A stretch of DNA of 64,000 nucleotides from Streptomyces cirratus (GTDB lineage: Bacteria > Actinomycetota > Actinomycetes > Streptomycetales > Streptomycetaceae). The notes beneath the pieces are model-generated. The model was given only the letters and a program-made list of their open reading frames with translations, made no database searches and was not told where the DNA came from. Below are positions 16,144 through 26,846 of this stretch, one piece after another. A program made the position numbers and the translations under genes. The stretch is from the NCBI RefSeq assembly GCF_014650775.1, contig NZ_BMVP01000005.1:124001-188000 (forward strand). Reading direction: 5' to 3'. Position 1 is the stretch's first letter; the number at the start of each line of letters is the position of its first letter.

Positions 16144-16145
16144 CC

Positions 16146-16161
16146 TGGCCCGCGCGGGCCA
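16146..16161. terminator. Palindromic GC element between convergent genes
   Basis: TGGCCCGCGCGGGCCA is a perfect 16-base palindrome directly after the dodecin stop and before the convergent HAD gene. It may act as a shared terminator, although a hairpin would need a small open loop. Confidence 0.4.
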
Positions 16162-16179
16162 CGGAGCGCGCGGCGTACG

Positions 16180-16674
16180 TCAGGTGCGGCCCTCGGTCTC
16201 CTGGGCGGTGGTGAGCTCCGGCGCGTCGGCGGCCCAGTCGGCGAGCACCACCCGGAAGCCGGCCTCCCGGGCGGCCTGGCAGACCAGTTCGTCGTCCACG
16301 AGCATCCGCACTTCCCGGGCCCGCGCGATCCGGCCGAGCACCTCCAGCTTGGTCGCCCGGGCGGGGCGGCGGTCCTGGTCGCCGCGCATCCACAGCCTGC
16401 CCTCGGGCAGCCCGTGCCGCGCCAGCCACTCGACGGTGTCCGCCCGGCAGCGCTCGGGCCGGCCGGTCAGGTAGACCACCTCGCAGTCGGCGGCGCTCTC
16501 CACGGCCAGGGCCACCCCGCGCGCGAGCGGCGGGTCGGCCGGGGCGGCCGCGAAGAAGCCGTCCCAGTCGCGCGGGCGGCGCTCCAGGAAGTGCTGGCGG
16601 TGGTCGGTGTCGGACAGGGTGTTGTCGATGTCGAAGACGGCCAGGGGCCGGCGGTCGGAGCTCTCACGGGACAT
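16180..16674 (-). CDS. HAD-superfamily phosphatase (polynucleotide kinase 3'-phosphatase-like)
   Basis: This 164-residue protein has HAD motif I FDIDNTLSDTDHR with the nucleophile and acid/base aspartates, motif II in VVYLTGRPE, and motif III/IV lysine and aspartates in ATKLEVLG and MLVDDELV. The domain layout resembles the phosphatase half of Pnkp-type enzymes and related HAD proteins. The substrate could be a nucleic acid 3'-phosphate or a small metabolite. No kinase domain is present. It is divergent from the disrupted monooxygenase gene. Confidence 0.85.
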   Translation of the reverse strand: MSRESSDRRPLAVFDIDNTLSDTDHRQHFLERRPRDWDGFFAAAPADPPLARGVALAVESAADCEVVYLTGRPERCRADTVEWLARHGLPEGRLWMRGDQDRRPARATKLEVLGRIARAREVRMLVDDELVCQAAREAGFRVVLADWAADAPELTTAQETEGRT

Positions 16675-16739
16675 GGGGGAAGCGTAGAGGGCGCCCGGTC
16701 CTTCGGGAATCCTTGTGGTCCCCGGGTGTTGAGGGGTGT

Positions 16740-17731
16740 GTGATCCCGAGAATCTCGATACTCGACCGGTCCCGCACGCGCCAGGGGCACCCGGCCCCGC
16801 AGGCCCTGCGGGACACCGTGGCGCTCGCCCGTGAGGCGGAGCGGCTCGGCTACCACCGCTTCTGGGTGTCCGAACACCACAGCGTGCCGGGCGTCGCCGG
16901 TTCCGCGCCCACCGTGCTGGCCGCCGCCGTGGCCGCCTCCACCCGGCGGATCCGCGTCGGTACGGGCGGGGTGATGCTGCCCAACCACCAGCCGATGGTC
17001 GTCGCCGAGCAGTTCGGGGTGCTGGAGGCGCTGTTCCCCGGCCGCATCGACATGGGCCTGGGCCGCTCGGTCGGCTTCACCGACGGGATCCGGCGGGCCC
17101 TGGGCCGTGGCACCGAGGACGCGGACCGGTTCGAGGAGCAGCTCGTCGAGCTGCTGGGCTGGCTCGACGGGACCCAGCGGGCCCACCCCGAGGTGCACGC
17201 CCGCCCGGCGGAGGGGCTGCGGATCCCGCCGTACGTACTGGCCACGGGCGAGGGCGCGCGGATCGCGGCCCGGGCGGGGCTGCCGGTGGTGGTGGGCGAC
17301 CTGCGGGCCCGCGACCGGGTCGCCCGGGCGGTGGAGGCCTACCGCGAGGAGTTCCGGCCCTCCGCCTGGGGCGCGCGGCCGTACGTGGTGGTCTCGGGAA
17401 CGGTGGCGGTCGCGGCCACCGGGGAGGCCGCCCGGCGGATCCTGGTCCCGGAGGCGTGGTCCGTGGCGTACTCCCGCACCCGGGGCAGTTTCCCGCCCCT
17501 GCGTCGATGACCCCGAAGGAGCGCGAGCTGTACGAGGGCGCGCTCCAGGGGCACGTGCACGGCACCGAGGAGCAGGTCGCGGCGGAGCTGACCGGGGCCG
17601 TCGGGGCGCTGGGCGCCGACGAGCTGCTGGTGACGACCTCCACCTACGACCGCACGGCACTGCTGGACTCGCTCTCCGGGCTGGCCCGGGTGGCGGGCCT
17701 GCGGACGGGGGCCGCCGACGACGCCCCCTAA
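16740..17731 (+). pseudogene. LLM-class flavin-dependent oxidoreductase, disrupted by a frameshift
   Basis: This is a luciferase-like monooxygenase. The first frame runs from GTG 16740 to a TGA at 17508-17510 and holds most of the domain (ISILDRSRTRQG, YHRFWVSEHHSVPGVAGSAP, GGVMLPNHQPMVVAEQF, DMGLGRS). The last part, with TPKERELYEGALQGHVHGTE and DELLVTTSTYDRTALL, is in another frame starting around ATG 17507. Intact homologues carry these segments in one chain, with a somewhat longer link between them, so a small deletion near 17500 is likely. The ATGA overlap could allow coupled translation of two pieces. A sequencing error is the other explanation. The UvrA2-like gene starts 10 bases downstream. 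Confidence 0.8.
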
Positions 17732-17741
17732 ACTGGGGCGA

Positions 17742-20138
17742 ATGCACCCCCACACCGCTTCGGAGACCGACGCCCGCGACCCGTACGTACGGGTGCGGGG
17801 CGCCCGGGAGCACAACCTGCGCGGCGTCGACGTGGACATCCCGCGCGACGCCCTCACCGTCTTCACCGGCGTCTCCGGTTCCGGTAAGAGTTCGCTCGCG
17901 TTCGGCACCCTCTACGCGGAGGCGCAGCGCCGATACTTCGAGTCCGTGGCCCCGTACGCCCGGCGGCTCATCCACCAGGTCGGCGCTCCGCAGGTGGATT
18001 CCGTCACGGGTCTGCCGCCCGCGGTCTCGCTGGAGCAGCGGCGCTCGTCGCCCGGTTCCCGGTCCTCGGTCGGGACGGTGACGATGCTGTCCAACTCGCT
18101 GCGGATGCTGTACTCGCGGGCGGGCACCTATCCTCCCGGCGCGCAGCGGCTCGACTCCGACTCCTTCTCCCCCAACACCGCCGCCGGGGCCTGCCCTTCG
18201 TGCCACGGCATCGGCCGCATCCACCGCACCAGCGAGGAACTCCTCGTACCCGACCCGGACCTGTCGATCCGGCAGGGCGCCATCGCGGCCTGGCCGGGCG
18301 CCTGGCAGGGCAAGAACCTGAGGGACGTCCTGGAAGCGCTCGGCCACGACGTGGACGCACCCTGGCGGGAACTGCCCGCGGAGGACCGCGAGTGGATCCT
18401 GTTCACCGACGAGCAGCCGGTGGTCACCGTGCACCCGGTACGGGACGCCGACCGTATCCAACGGCCGTACCAGGGCACCTACATGAGCGCGCACCGCTAT
18501 GTGATGCGGACCTTCGCCGACAGCAAGAGCGCCACGCTGCGCGCCCGCGCCGAGAAGTTCCTCACCGACTCGCCGTGCCCGAGCTGCCAGGGGCGAAGGC
18601 TGCGTCCCGAGGCCCTCGCCGTGACCTTCGCGGGGCGGACGATCGCGGAGCTGGCGGCGCTGGCGCTGACCGAGCTGGACGCCGTACTGGCTTCCACGCC
18701 CGCGGCCGGGGAGGCGGCGCGGGTCCTCGTCGAGGACCTGCGGGCGCGGATCGGGCCGGTCACCGAGCTCGGGCTCGGCTATTTGAGCCTGGACCGGAGC
18801 GCGCCGTCCCTGTCGGCGGGCGAGTTGCAGCGGCTGCGGCTGGCGACGCAGCTGCGGTCGGGGCTGTTCGGGGTGGTGTACGTACTGGACGAGCCGTCGG
18901 CGGGGCTGCACCCGGCCGACACCGAGGCGCTGCTGGGCGTACTGGACCGGCTCAAGGCGGCCGGGAACACGGTTTTCGTGGTGGAGCACGACATGGAGGT
19001 GGTGCGGCACGCGGACTGGCTGGTGGACGTCGGGCCGCTGGCCGGGGAGCACGGCGGGCAGGTGCTGCACAGCGGGCCGCCGGGCGCGCTGGCCGCGGTG
19101 GCGCGGTCGGCGACGGCCCGGCACCTCTTCGGGACGGGTGGGCCGGCCCCGGCCCGGGCGGCGCGCACCGCGACGGGCGCGGTGCGGCTCAGCGGGATCG
19201 AGCGGCACAACCTGCGGGGCGTGGACGCCGAGTTCCCGCTGGGGGTGTTCACGGCCGTCACCGGCGTGTCCGGGTCCGGGAAGTCCACGCTGGTCGGGCA
19301 GGCGCTGGCCGCGGAGGTCCGGGAGCGGCTGGCCGACGGGGCGTTCCCGGTTCGGCGGCTGGTGGAGGTGGACCAGAAGCCGATCGGCCGGACCCCGCGC
19401 TCCAACCTGGCGACGTACACGGGGTTGTTCGACGTGGTGCGCAGGCTCTTCACCGCGTCGCCTCAGGCGCGGGAGCGCGGCTGGAAGGCGGGACGGTTCT
19501 CCTTCAACGTGCCGGGCGGCCGTTGCGAGACCTGCCAGGGCGAGGGCTTCGTGTCGGTGGAGCTGCTGTTCCTGCCCAGTACGTACGCCCCGTGCCCCGA
19601 GTGCGGCGGCGCGCGGTACAACTGCGAGACGCTGGAGGCGCGGTACGAGGGGCTGAACATCGCGGAGGTGCTGGGTCTGACGGTGGAGTCGGCGGCGGCG
19701 TTCTTCGCGGGGGTCCCGGCGGCGGCGCGCAGCCTGCGGGCGCTGGAGGACATCGGGCTGGGCTACCTGCGGCTGGGACAGCCCGCGACGGAGTTGTCGG
19801 GCGGCGAGGCGCAGCGGATCAAGCTGGCGACGGAGCTGCAGAGGCTGCGCCGCGACCACACGCTGTACCTGCTGGACGAGCCGACGACGGGACTGCATCC
19901 GGCCGATGTGCGGGTACTGCTGCGGCAGTTGCACGGCCTGGTGGACGCCGGGCACTCGGTGGTGGTCGTGGAGCACGACATGGAGGTCGTCGCGGGCGCG
20001 GACTGGGTCATCGACCTGGGGCCGGGTGGCGGGGCGGAGGGCGGCCGCGTCGTGGCGGCCGGAACCCCGGCGTCGGTGGCCCGGGCGCCGGGCAGCGCCA
20101 CCGCCCGCTACCTGGCCCGGGCCCTGGGGACGGCGTAA
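17742..20138 (+). CDS. UvrA2-type excinuclease-like ABC ATPase
   Basis: This 798-residue protein is related to UvrA but is shorter than the ~940-950 residues of repair UvrA and resembles the UvrA2/DrrC-like group linked to DNA-binding drug tolerance. Two ABC ATPase modules are present, with Walker A motifs GVSGSGKSS and GVSGSGKSTL. The signatures are LSAGELQRLRLATQL and LSGGEAQRIKLATEL; the first has Ala where Gly is usual. Zinc-binding CxxC pairs occur in both halves (CPSCHGIG, CETCQGEGF and CPECGG). It starts 10 bases after the disrupted monooxygenase gene and so is probably cotranscribed with it. Confidence 0.88.
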   Translation: MHPHTASETDARDPYVRVRGAREHNLRGVDVDIPRDALTVFTGVSGSGKSSLAFGTLYAEAQRRYFESVAPYARRLIHQVGAPQVDSVTGLPPAVSLEQRRSSPGSRSSVGTVTMLSNSLRMLYSRAGTYPPGAQRLDSDSFSPNTAAGACPSCHGIGRIHRTSEELLVPDPDLSIRQGAIAAWPGAWQGKNLRDVLEALGHDVDAPWRELPAEDREWILFTDEQPVVTVHPVRDADRIQRPYQGTYMSAHRYVMRTFADSKSATLRARAEKFLTDSPCPSCQGRRLRPEALAVTFAGRTIAELAALALTELDAVLASTPAAGEAARVLVEDLRARIGPVTELGLGYLSLDRSAPSLSAGELQRLRLATQLRSGLFGVVYVLDEPSAGLHPADTEALLGVLDRLKAAGNTVFVVEHDMEVVRHADWLVDVGPLAGEHGGQVLHSGPPGALAAVARSATARHLFGTGGPAPARAARTATGAVRLSGIERHNLRGVDAEFPLGVFTAVTGVSGSGKSTLVGQALAAEVRERLADGAFPVRRLVEVDQKPIGRTPRSNLATYTGLFDVVRRLFTASPQARERGWKAGRFSFNVPGGRCETCQGEGFVSVELLFLPSTYAPCPECGGARYNCETLEARYEGLNIAEVLGLTVESAAAFFAGVPAAARSLRALEDIGLGYLRLGQPATELSGGEAQRIKLATELQRLRRDHTLYLLDEPTTGLHPADVRVLLRQLHGLVDAGHSVVVVEHDMEVVAGADWVIDLGPGGGAEGGRVVAAGTPASVARAPGSATARYLARALGTA

Positions 20139-20147
20139 CCGGCGGCC

Positions 20148-22445
20148 TCAGGTGATCTGCCACTGCTGGTAGGGCGAGTCCTGCGCCGGCTGCTGGGTGA
20201 CGGGGGCTCCGTCCGCGGCGGACGCGGTGGTCAGCAGGAGCGCGCTCTTCTTGTTGGCCACCGAGTAGCCGCCGGCACCGAGGGCGGTGAGCTGCCAGCG
20301 CTGGCTGTCGCCGCCGGTGCAGGCCGCCTGGATGACGGCCGCTCCCGGCCCGCCGCCGGGGACGTCCGCGCACAGGGCGGAGGCGCCGTTGACGAGGGTG
20401 TAGCTGCCGTCGCCGTCGGGGTTCAGCTGCCACTGCTGGTTGGCACCGCCGTGGGGTGTCCAGGTGATGAGCCGGGTGCCGGAGGCGGTGGAGCTGCCCG
20501 GGTCGTCGAGGGCCTTGCCGGCCGCGGTGAGGGTCCGGGCGCCGCCCAGGGGGTCCCCGTACACCTCGAACTCGTAGAGGGAGTAGCCGTAGGCCGTGCC
20601 GCGCTGCGTGCCGTAGACGCGGATGTAGCGTCCGGTGCCGGTCAGGCCGGTCAGGTCCTGGACCGCACCCGCCCCGGTGGTGGTGGAGTAGACGGTGCGC
20701 CAGGTGGTGGCGTCGTCGGAGAGCTGGATCTGGAAGGACTTCCCGTAGGCCGCCTCCCAGCGCAGCACCACGCGGTTCACGCGGCGGCCGGCGCCGAGGT
20801 CGACCTGGAGCCACTGCGGGTCGCCGTAGGCGCTGGACCAGCGGGTTGCGGGGTCCGCGTCGGTGGCGGAGGCCGCGGGGAAGTTCGCCGTCTCGGTGCT
20901 GGAGGCGGTGGTCGGGCGGCCCAGGGCGAGGTTCTGCGGCCCGGCGGTGCCGGGCCAGGCGGGGTTGTGGCCCACGGCGGCGACGATGGGGGTGAAGGCG
21001 GCGTAGGCCGCGACCGGCTTGGGCGAGCCCCAGGTCTGCTGGGCCAGGGCGCGCAGCGGGTACATGATGCCCGCGGCGATCTGGTCCTCGCTCTCGGCGG
21101 TGGGGTTGTCGCACCAGACGTGGAGGAGGGAGCCGGGGTTCCTCGCCGGGTCGGAGAGGGTGGCGCCGCCTTCGAAGCGGTCCGCGGTCCAGCTCTCGTA
21201 CATCCACTTGGTGTCCGGTTTGGCGCCGCCGAGTACGTAGTAGGTGGGCGTCCAGGAGTCGTTGGCGACGGTGTGCCCGGCGGCGGCGAGTTGCTGGGGG
21301 GTGAGGCCGTAGGTGTACCAGTACTCGACGACGATGCCGGCGTTCGGGCCGAGCGTTCCGTCGCCGGACTTGATTCCGTCGTTCCACATGCGGGTGGTCT
21401 TGCCGCCCGCCCGGACCAGGGCGTCGGCCCAGTTGACGAACCCGTAGAAGGTGTCCTTGGCGGTGGCGTTCGCGCCGTAGTGGGCGCGGGCGTAGTCCAG
21501 GAGCTGCGGGTACTTGGCGTAGTCGGTGACGTATTCGTCCGCGCCGATGTGCCAGTACGGTCCGGGGAACAGCGGCAGGTACTCGTTGATCAGGTCCTTG
21601 ACCAGCGTGTACGAGGCGGGGAGCGAGAGGTCGATGAAGTCGGGGCTGAGGGCGCCGGAGCTGCTCTTGAGCCGCAGTTCGGGGTGCGCGGCCAGCACCG
21701 CGTTCATGTGCCCGGGTGTGTCTATCTCCGGGACGATGGTGACGTGGTACGTGCGGCCGAGGGCGACGAGGTCGGCGATGTCCTGCTTGGTGTAGTGGTC
21801 GGTGGAGACGATCTCCGGGTGGGCGGAGCTTTCGAGGCGGAAGCCGAAGGTGTCGGAGAGGTGGAAGTGGAAGGTGTTGAGCTTGAGGTAGGCCAGTTCC
21901 TTGATGTGCTGCTTGAGCCAGTCGACGGTGAAGAACTTCCGCCCCTGGTCGACCATGAGGCCGCGCTCCGCCTTGGCGGGCCAGTCGACCGCCGTTCCGG
22001 CGGGCAGGGACAGGGACCGGTGCAGGAGTTGCAGGACGGTGCGGGTGCCGTTGAAGGCGCCGGTGTCGGTGGCCGCCCGGATGGTGAGGGAGGTGGCGGC
22101 GGTCATCCGGTAGCCCTCGGCGGGCAGGGTGGGGTCCCCGAGGCTGAGCCCGATGTCCCCGGGGGCGGCGCTCCCGGTGATGACGGTGACGCCGCGTCCT
22201 GTCAGCGCGCGCAGGTCCTCCGCGAAGGTCGCCGCCTCGTCGGAGAGCTGGTCGGTGTAGGCGGGGTCGACGGCGATGCGGGTGGTTCCTGTGAAGGTGT
22301 AGCTGCCGGTGCCGGCCGTCCATTGTCTGAGCGCCGGTACGGTCTGCGGCGGGGCCGAGGCGGCCGCCCGGGAGGTGCCGGCGCCGGGCAGCGCCAGCGC
22401 GAACACCGTGCAGACGGCGGCGATCAGGAATCTGAGCAGACGCAT
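20148..22445 (-). CDS. Secreted beta-N-acetylhexosaminidase (GH20) with F5/8-type and ricin-type lectin domains
   Basis: This exported enzyme should release N-acetylglucosamine from chitin oligomers or glycoconjugates. A signal peptide begins MRLLRFLIAAVCTVFALALPG. The GH20 N-terminal domain is followed by the catalytic barrel, with GLMVDQGRKFF, LNTFHFHLSDT, PEIDTPGHMNA and the catalytic Asp-Glu pair in WHIGADEY. After about residue 480 come a discoidin/CBM32-like domain (WSSAYGDPQWLQVDLGAG) and a C-terminal QxW ricin-like lectin (NQQWQLNPDG, SQRWQLT, YQQWQIT). The ATG at 22445 is the only one in register with the signal peptide. It is 765 residues long and monocistronic. Confidence 0.92.
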   Translation of the reverse strand: MRLLRFLIAAVCTVFALALPGAGTSRAAASAPPQTVPALRQWTAGTGSYTFTGTTRIAVDPAYTDQLSDEAATFAEDLRALTGRGVTVITGSAAPGDIGLSLGDPTLPAEGYRMTAATSLTIRAATDTGAFNGTRTVLQLLHRSLSLPAGTAVDWPAKAERGLMVDQGRKFFTVDWLKQHIKELAYLKLNTFHFHLSDTFGFRLESSAHPEIVSTDHYTKQDIADLVALGRTYHVTIVPEIDTPGHMNAVLAAHPELRLKSSSGALSPDFIDLSLPASYTLVKDLINEYLPLFPGPYWHIGADEYVTDYAKYPQLLDYARAHYGANATAKDTFYGFVNWADALVRAGGKTTRMWNDGIKSGDGTLGPNAGIVVEYWYTYGLTPQQLAAAGHTVANDSWTPTYYVLGGAKPDTKWMYESWTADRFEGGATLSDPARNPGSLLHVWCDNPTAESEDQIAAGIMYPLRALAQQTWGSPKPVAAYAAFTPIVAAVGHNPAWPGTAGPQNLALGRPTTASSTETANFPAASATDADPATRWSSAYGDPQWLQVDLGAGRRVNRVVLRWEAAYGKSFQIQLSDDATTWRTVYSTTTGAGAVQDLTGLTGTGRYIRVYGTQRGTAYGYSLYEFEVYGDPLGGARTLTAAGKALDDPGSSTASGTRLITWTPHGGANQQWQLNPDGDGSYTLVNGASALCADVPGGGPGAAVIQAACTGGDSQRWQLTALGAGGYSVANKKSALLLTTASAADGAPVTQQPAQDSPYQQWQIT

Positions 22446-22507
22446 GGCTGCCTCCAGCCGGCTGTGGCCGCAGAGCGGGACGGTGCCCAAGTGCAGCCCA
22501 GTGTCGA

Positions 22508-22527
22508 GAACATGTCAATACATGCTC
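22508..22527 (-). promoter_or_regulatory. Promoter region dyad upstream of the hexosaminidase gene
   Basis: GAACATGT (22508-22515) and ACATGCTC (22520-22527) make an imperfect dyad with 7 of 8 pairs. It overlaps a minus-strand TTGACA (22518-22513), so it could be a repressor site on the -35 element. It does not look like the DasR consensus. Confidence 0.35.
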
Positions 22528-22570
22528 GGAACCCGGCCGGATCGAGCACGGCCGCGCACCACGACGCTGC

Positions 22571-23212
22571 CTAGGCGTCGCCGGACAGCAGGTGCTGCGG
22601 GAGTTCGTGGAAGCTCCAGCGGCCCTGGTGGCGGGTGAACATCCAGACGAGGTCGTGGCGGTCGGGCCAGGCGGCGGGGACGCCCAGCACGCGGTGGGCG
22701 CCGAGGGCGCGGACCAGGCGGGGGATGCCGTGGTGCTCCCAGCACACGAGTACGGGCATCCGCGCGGCCAGCACCACCCGCGCCAGGGCCGGTTCCGCGC
22801 CGATCGCGAACTCGGTGCGGACCGGCAGGTGCAAGGACGCGGCCAGCGGCTCGACGGTCTGCTTGCAGCGGACGGGCGCGGACGGGCCGCCGGTCGCGAA
22901 GAGGGCGGCCGGGCGGGGCAGTGGCGCCCGGGCCGCCGGGGGGAACAGCCTCGGGATTTCCTCGGCGCGGCGCTCGCCCCGGCCGGCCAGGGCTCCGGGG
23001 TGTTCGTTGCCGTCGTCGTCCTCGCCGGTGTCCCCCGGGGGCGGCTGCTCGCCGTTCCGGATGATCATGATGAGCGCGTCCCCGGGGAGGGCTTTCGGGC
23101 CCGGGGTCGGGCGCGCGGACTGCGTGGTGCAGCCGGCCACCGCGAGCGGTGCGAGGGCGGCGGCCAGCACGGCTCGGCGGCGCGGTCCGGACCCGGCGGG
23201 GGCTTGTGCCAT
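22571..23212 (-). CDS. Histidine-phosphatase-fold lipoprotein with degenerate active site
   Basis: This 213-residue protein has an arginine-rich N-terminus and a lipobox (LAPLAVAGC), so it should be a membrane-anchored lipoprotein. The mature part looks like the histidine phosphatase (phosphoglycerate mutase) fold, with GRGERRAEEIPRLF and LVCWEHHGIPRLV. The signature RHGE is RNGE here (IMIIRNGEQ), so the histidine that is phosphorylated in catalysis is absent and activity is doubtful. ATG 23212 is preferred over ATG 23230 because of the GGGGGAGAG before it. Confidence 0.7.
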   Translation of the reverse strand: MAQAPAGSGPRRRAVLAAALAPLAVAGCTTQSARPTPGPKALPGDALIMIIRNGEQPPPGDTGEDDDGNEHPGALAGRGERRAEEIPRLFPPAARAPLPRPAALFATGGPSAPVRCKQTVEPLAASLHLPVRTEFAIGAEPALARVVLAARMPVLVCWEHHGIPRLVRALGAHRVLGVPAAWPDRHDLVWMFTRHQGRWSFHELPQHLLSGDA

Positions 23213-23335
23213 GGGGCCACTCTCCCCCATTTCCGGGAGCCGGCCCGGCCGCGGCGCGGCGTACGGCCTCCACGTGCCCCCCGGTCGGCGGATCGGGCCC
23301 CGCTCCCCACGGCCCCGAGGAGGCCCGGCCGGGTG

Positions 23336-24072
23336 CTACGCCTTGCGGACCGCGCGGAGCCACTCCTTGTTCATGGCGGCGATCGACGGCAGCGGGATGC
23401 CCTTGGGGCAGGCCGTGGCGCATTCGCCGGTGAGGGTGCAGCCGCCGAAGCCCTCGTCGTCCATCCGGGCCACCATGTCCAGTACCCGGGTCTCCCGCTC
23501 GGGCGAACCCTGCGGCAGCACGTTCAGGTGGTTGACCTTGGCGGAGGTGAACAGCATCGCCGAGCCGTTGGGACAGGCCGCCACGCAGGCCCCGCAGCCT
23601 ATGCACTCGGCGTGTTCGAAGGCGTGGTCGGCGTCGGCCTTGGGCACGGCCGTGGCGTGCGCCTCGGGGGCGGAGCCGGTGGGAGCCGTGATGTACCCGC
23701 CGGCCTGGATGATCCGGTCGAAGGCGCTCCGGTCGACGACGAGGTCCTTGACCACCGGGAACGCCGAGGCGCGCCACGGCTCGATGTCGATGGTGTCGCC
23801 GTCTGCGAAGGCCCGCATGTGGAGCTGGCAGGTGGTGGTCCGCTCGGGGCCGTGGGCGTCGCCGTTGATGACGAGGCTGCACGCGCCGCAGATGCCTTCG
23901 CGGCAGTCGTGGTCGAAGGCGACCGGGTCCTCACCCCGCAGGATGAGGTCCTCGTTGAGGGTGTCGAGCATCTCCAGGAAGGACATGTCCTTCGAGATGC
24001 CGTCGACCTCGTACGAGGCCATCGCGCCGGGGGTTTCGGGGTTCCGCTGGCGCCAGACGCGCAGGGTGAGCT

Positions 24073-24076
<4 letters not shown>
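23336..24076 (-). CDS. sdhB: Succinate dehydrogenase/fumarate reductase iron-sulfur subunit
   Basis: This 246-residue subunit carries electrons from the flavoprotein to the membrane quinone site. The [2Fe-2S] ligands are in [11 protein letters not shown] plus the later Cys of TTTC. Two C-terminal cluster motifs are seen, [15 protein letters not shown] and [14 protein letters not shown]. It is the third gene of an sdhCAB operon and overlaps sdhA by 4 bases (ATGA). The subunit belongs to the class with a single five-helix cytochrome b anchor (type B). Confidence 0.95.
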
Positions 24077-26046
<1,970 letters not shown>

Positions 26047-26047
26047 C

Positions 26048-26752
26048 TCAGCTCACCACTCCGGTCATGACGGCGACGGGCACGGACGCGAAGCCCGCGA
26101 AGAGGACGAGGGCCAGGGCGTTCGCCAGGAACCTCAGGGACCGCTCGCGCCGGGCGTTGCCGGCCCCGAGGGTCTGGGCGGCGCTCCAGAAGCCGTGCCG
26201 CACGTGCAGGCCGAGCGCGGCCATGGCCACGAGGTAGATCGTGTTGCCGTACCAGGTGGAGAAGGTGGCGAGGACGTTCTGGTAGGGGTGGCCGGCCCAC
26301 GCGCGCTCGTTGACGGTGAGCGTGGTGAGGTCCAGGAGGTGCCAGACGATGAACAGGGCGAGGATGATCCCGCCCCAGCGCATCGTGCGGGTCGCGTAGC
26401 TCGCGCGGCGCCGCTTGTGGGTGTACTTGACCGGGCGCGCCTTGATGTCGCGGCGGCTGAGCTGGTAGGCGCAGACCCCGTGCGCGACGACGGCGGCGAC
26501 GAGCACGACGCGGACGATCCACAGGGCCCACTCGTGGTGCAGGAACGGGGATCCGAGGGTGCGCAGCCAGTGCGCGTATCCGTTGAACTCCTCCGGCCCG
26601 AAGAAGATCTTCAGGTTGCCGAGCATGTGGACGACGAGGTAGCCGAGCATGATCAGGCCGGAGACGGCCATCACGGACTTCTTGCCGACGGTGGAGTCCC
26701 AGAGCGTGCGCGTGGTGGACGGCCGTCGATCCGTCCGCGGTGCCAGAGCCAT
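26048..26752 (-). CDS. sdhC: Succinate dehydrogenase cytochrome b subunit
   Basis: This is the membrane anchor of the complex, 234 residues with about five transmembrane helices that should bind heme b and quinone. Recognisable are [67 protein letters not shown] and [17 protein letters not shown], with histidines at heme-ligand positions. The ATG at 26752 has no strong ribosome-binding site. An LTTR box lies 59 bases upstream, between this operon and a divergent LysR gene. Confidence 0.92.
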   Translation of the reverse strand: MALAPRTDRRPSTTRTLWDSTVGKKSVMAVSGLIMLGYLVVHMLGNLKIFFGPEEFNGYAHWLRTLGSPFLHHEWALWIVRVVLVAAVVAHGVCAYQLSRRDIKARPVKYTHKRRRASYATRTMRWGGIILALFIVWHLLDLTTLTVNERAWAGHPYQNVLATFSTWYGNTIYLVAMAALGLHVRHGFWSAAQTLGAGNARRERSLRFLANALALVLFAGFASVPVAVMTGVVS

Positions 26753-26810
26753 GGGACGACGGTAGGGATGAAGGTCCTGAAAGGTCCAAGACATGATGGA
26801 GCTGCATTCG

Positions 26811-26825
26811 ATAGGTATTACCTAT
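26811..26825. promoter_or_regulatory. LysR-type (T-N11-A) operator between sdhC and the LysR gene
   Basis: ATAGGTATTACCTAT is a perfect inverted repeat with 7-base arms and one central base. It contains the T-N11-A pattern expected of a LysR-type binding box. It lies 21 bases before the lysR start and 58 bases before sdhC, so the adjacent LysR protein very likely acts here. Confidence 0.75.
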
Positions 26826-26846
26826 GTACGGCGTTAGCCTGGGACG

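Noticed and set aside
16467..19976. Minus-strand open frame of about 1169 codons
   Set aside because: It is antisense to the UvrA2-like and monooxygenase genes, is rich in Arg/Pro/His and shows no family motif.
22508..22527. DasR-type site before the hexosaminidase
   Set aside because: The dyad does not match the TGGTCTAGACCA-like consensus; only a generic dyad can be claimed.
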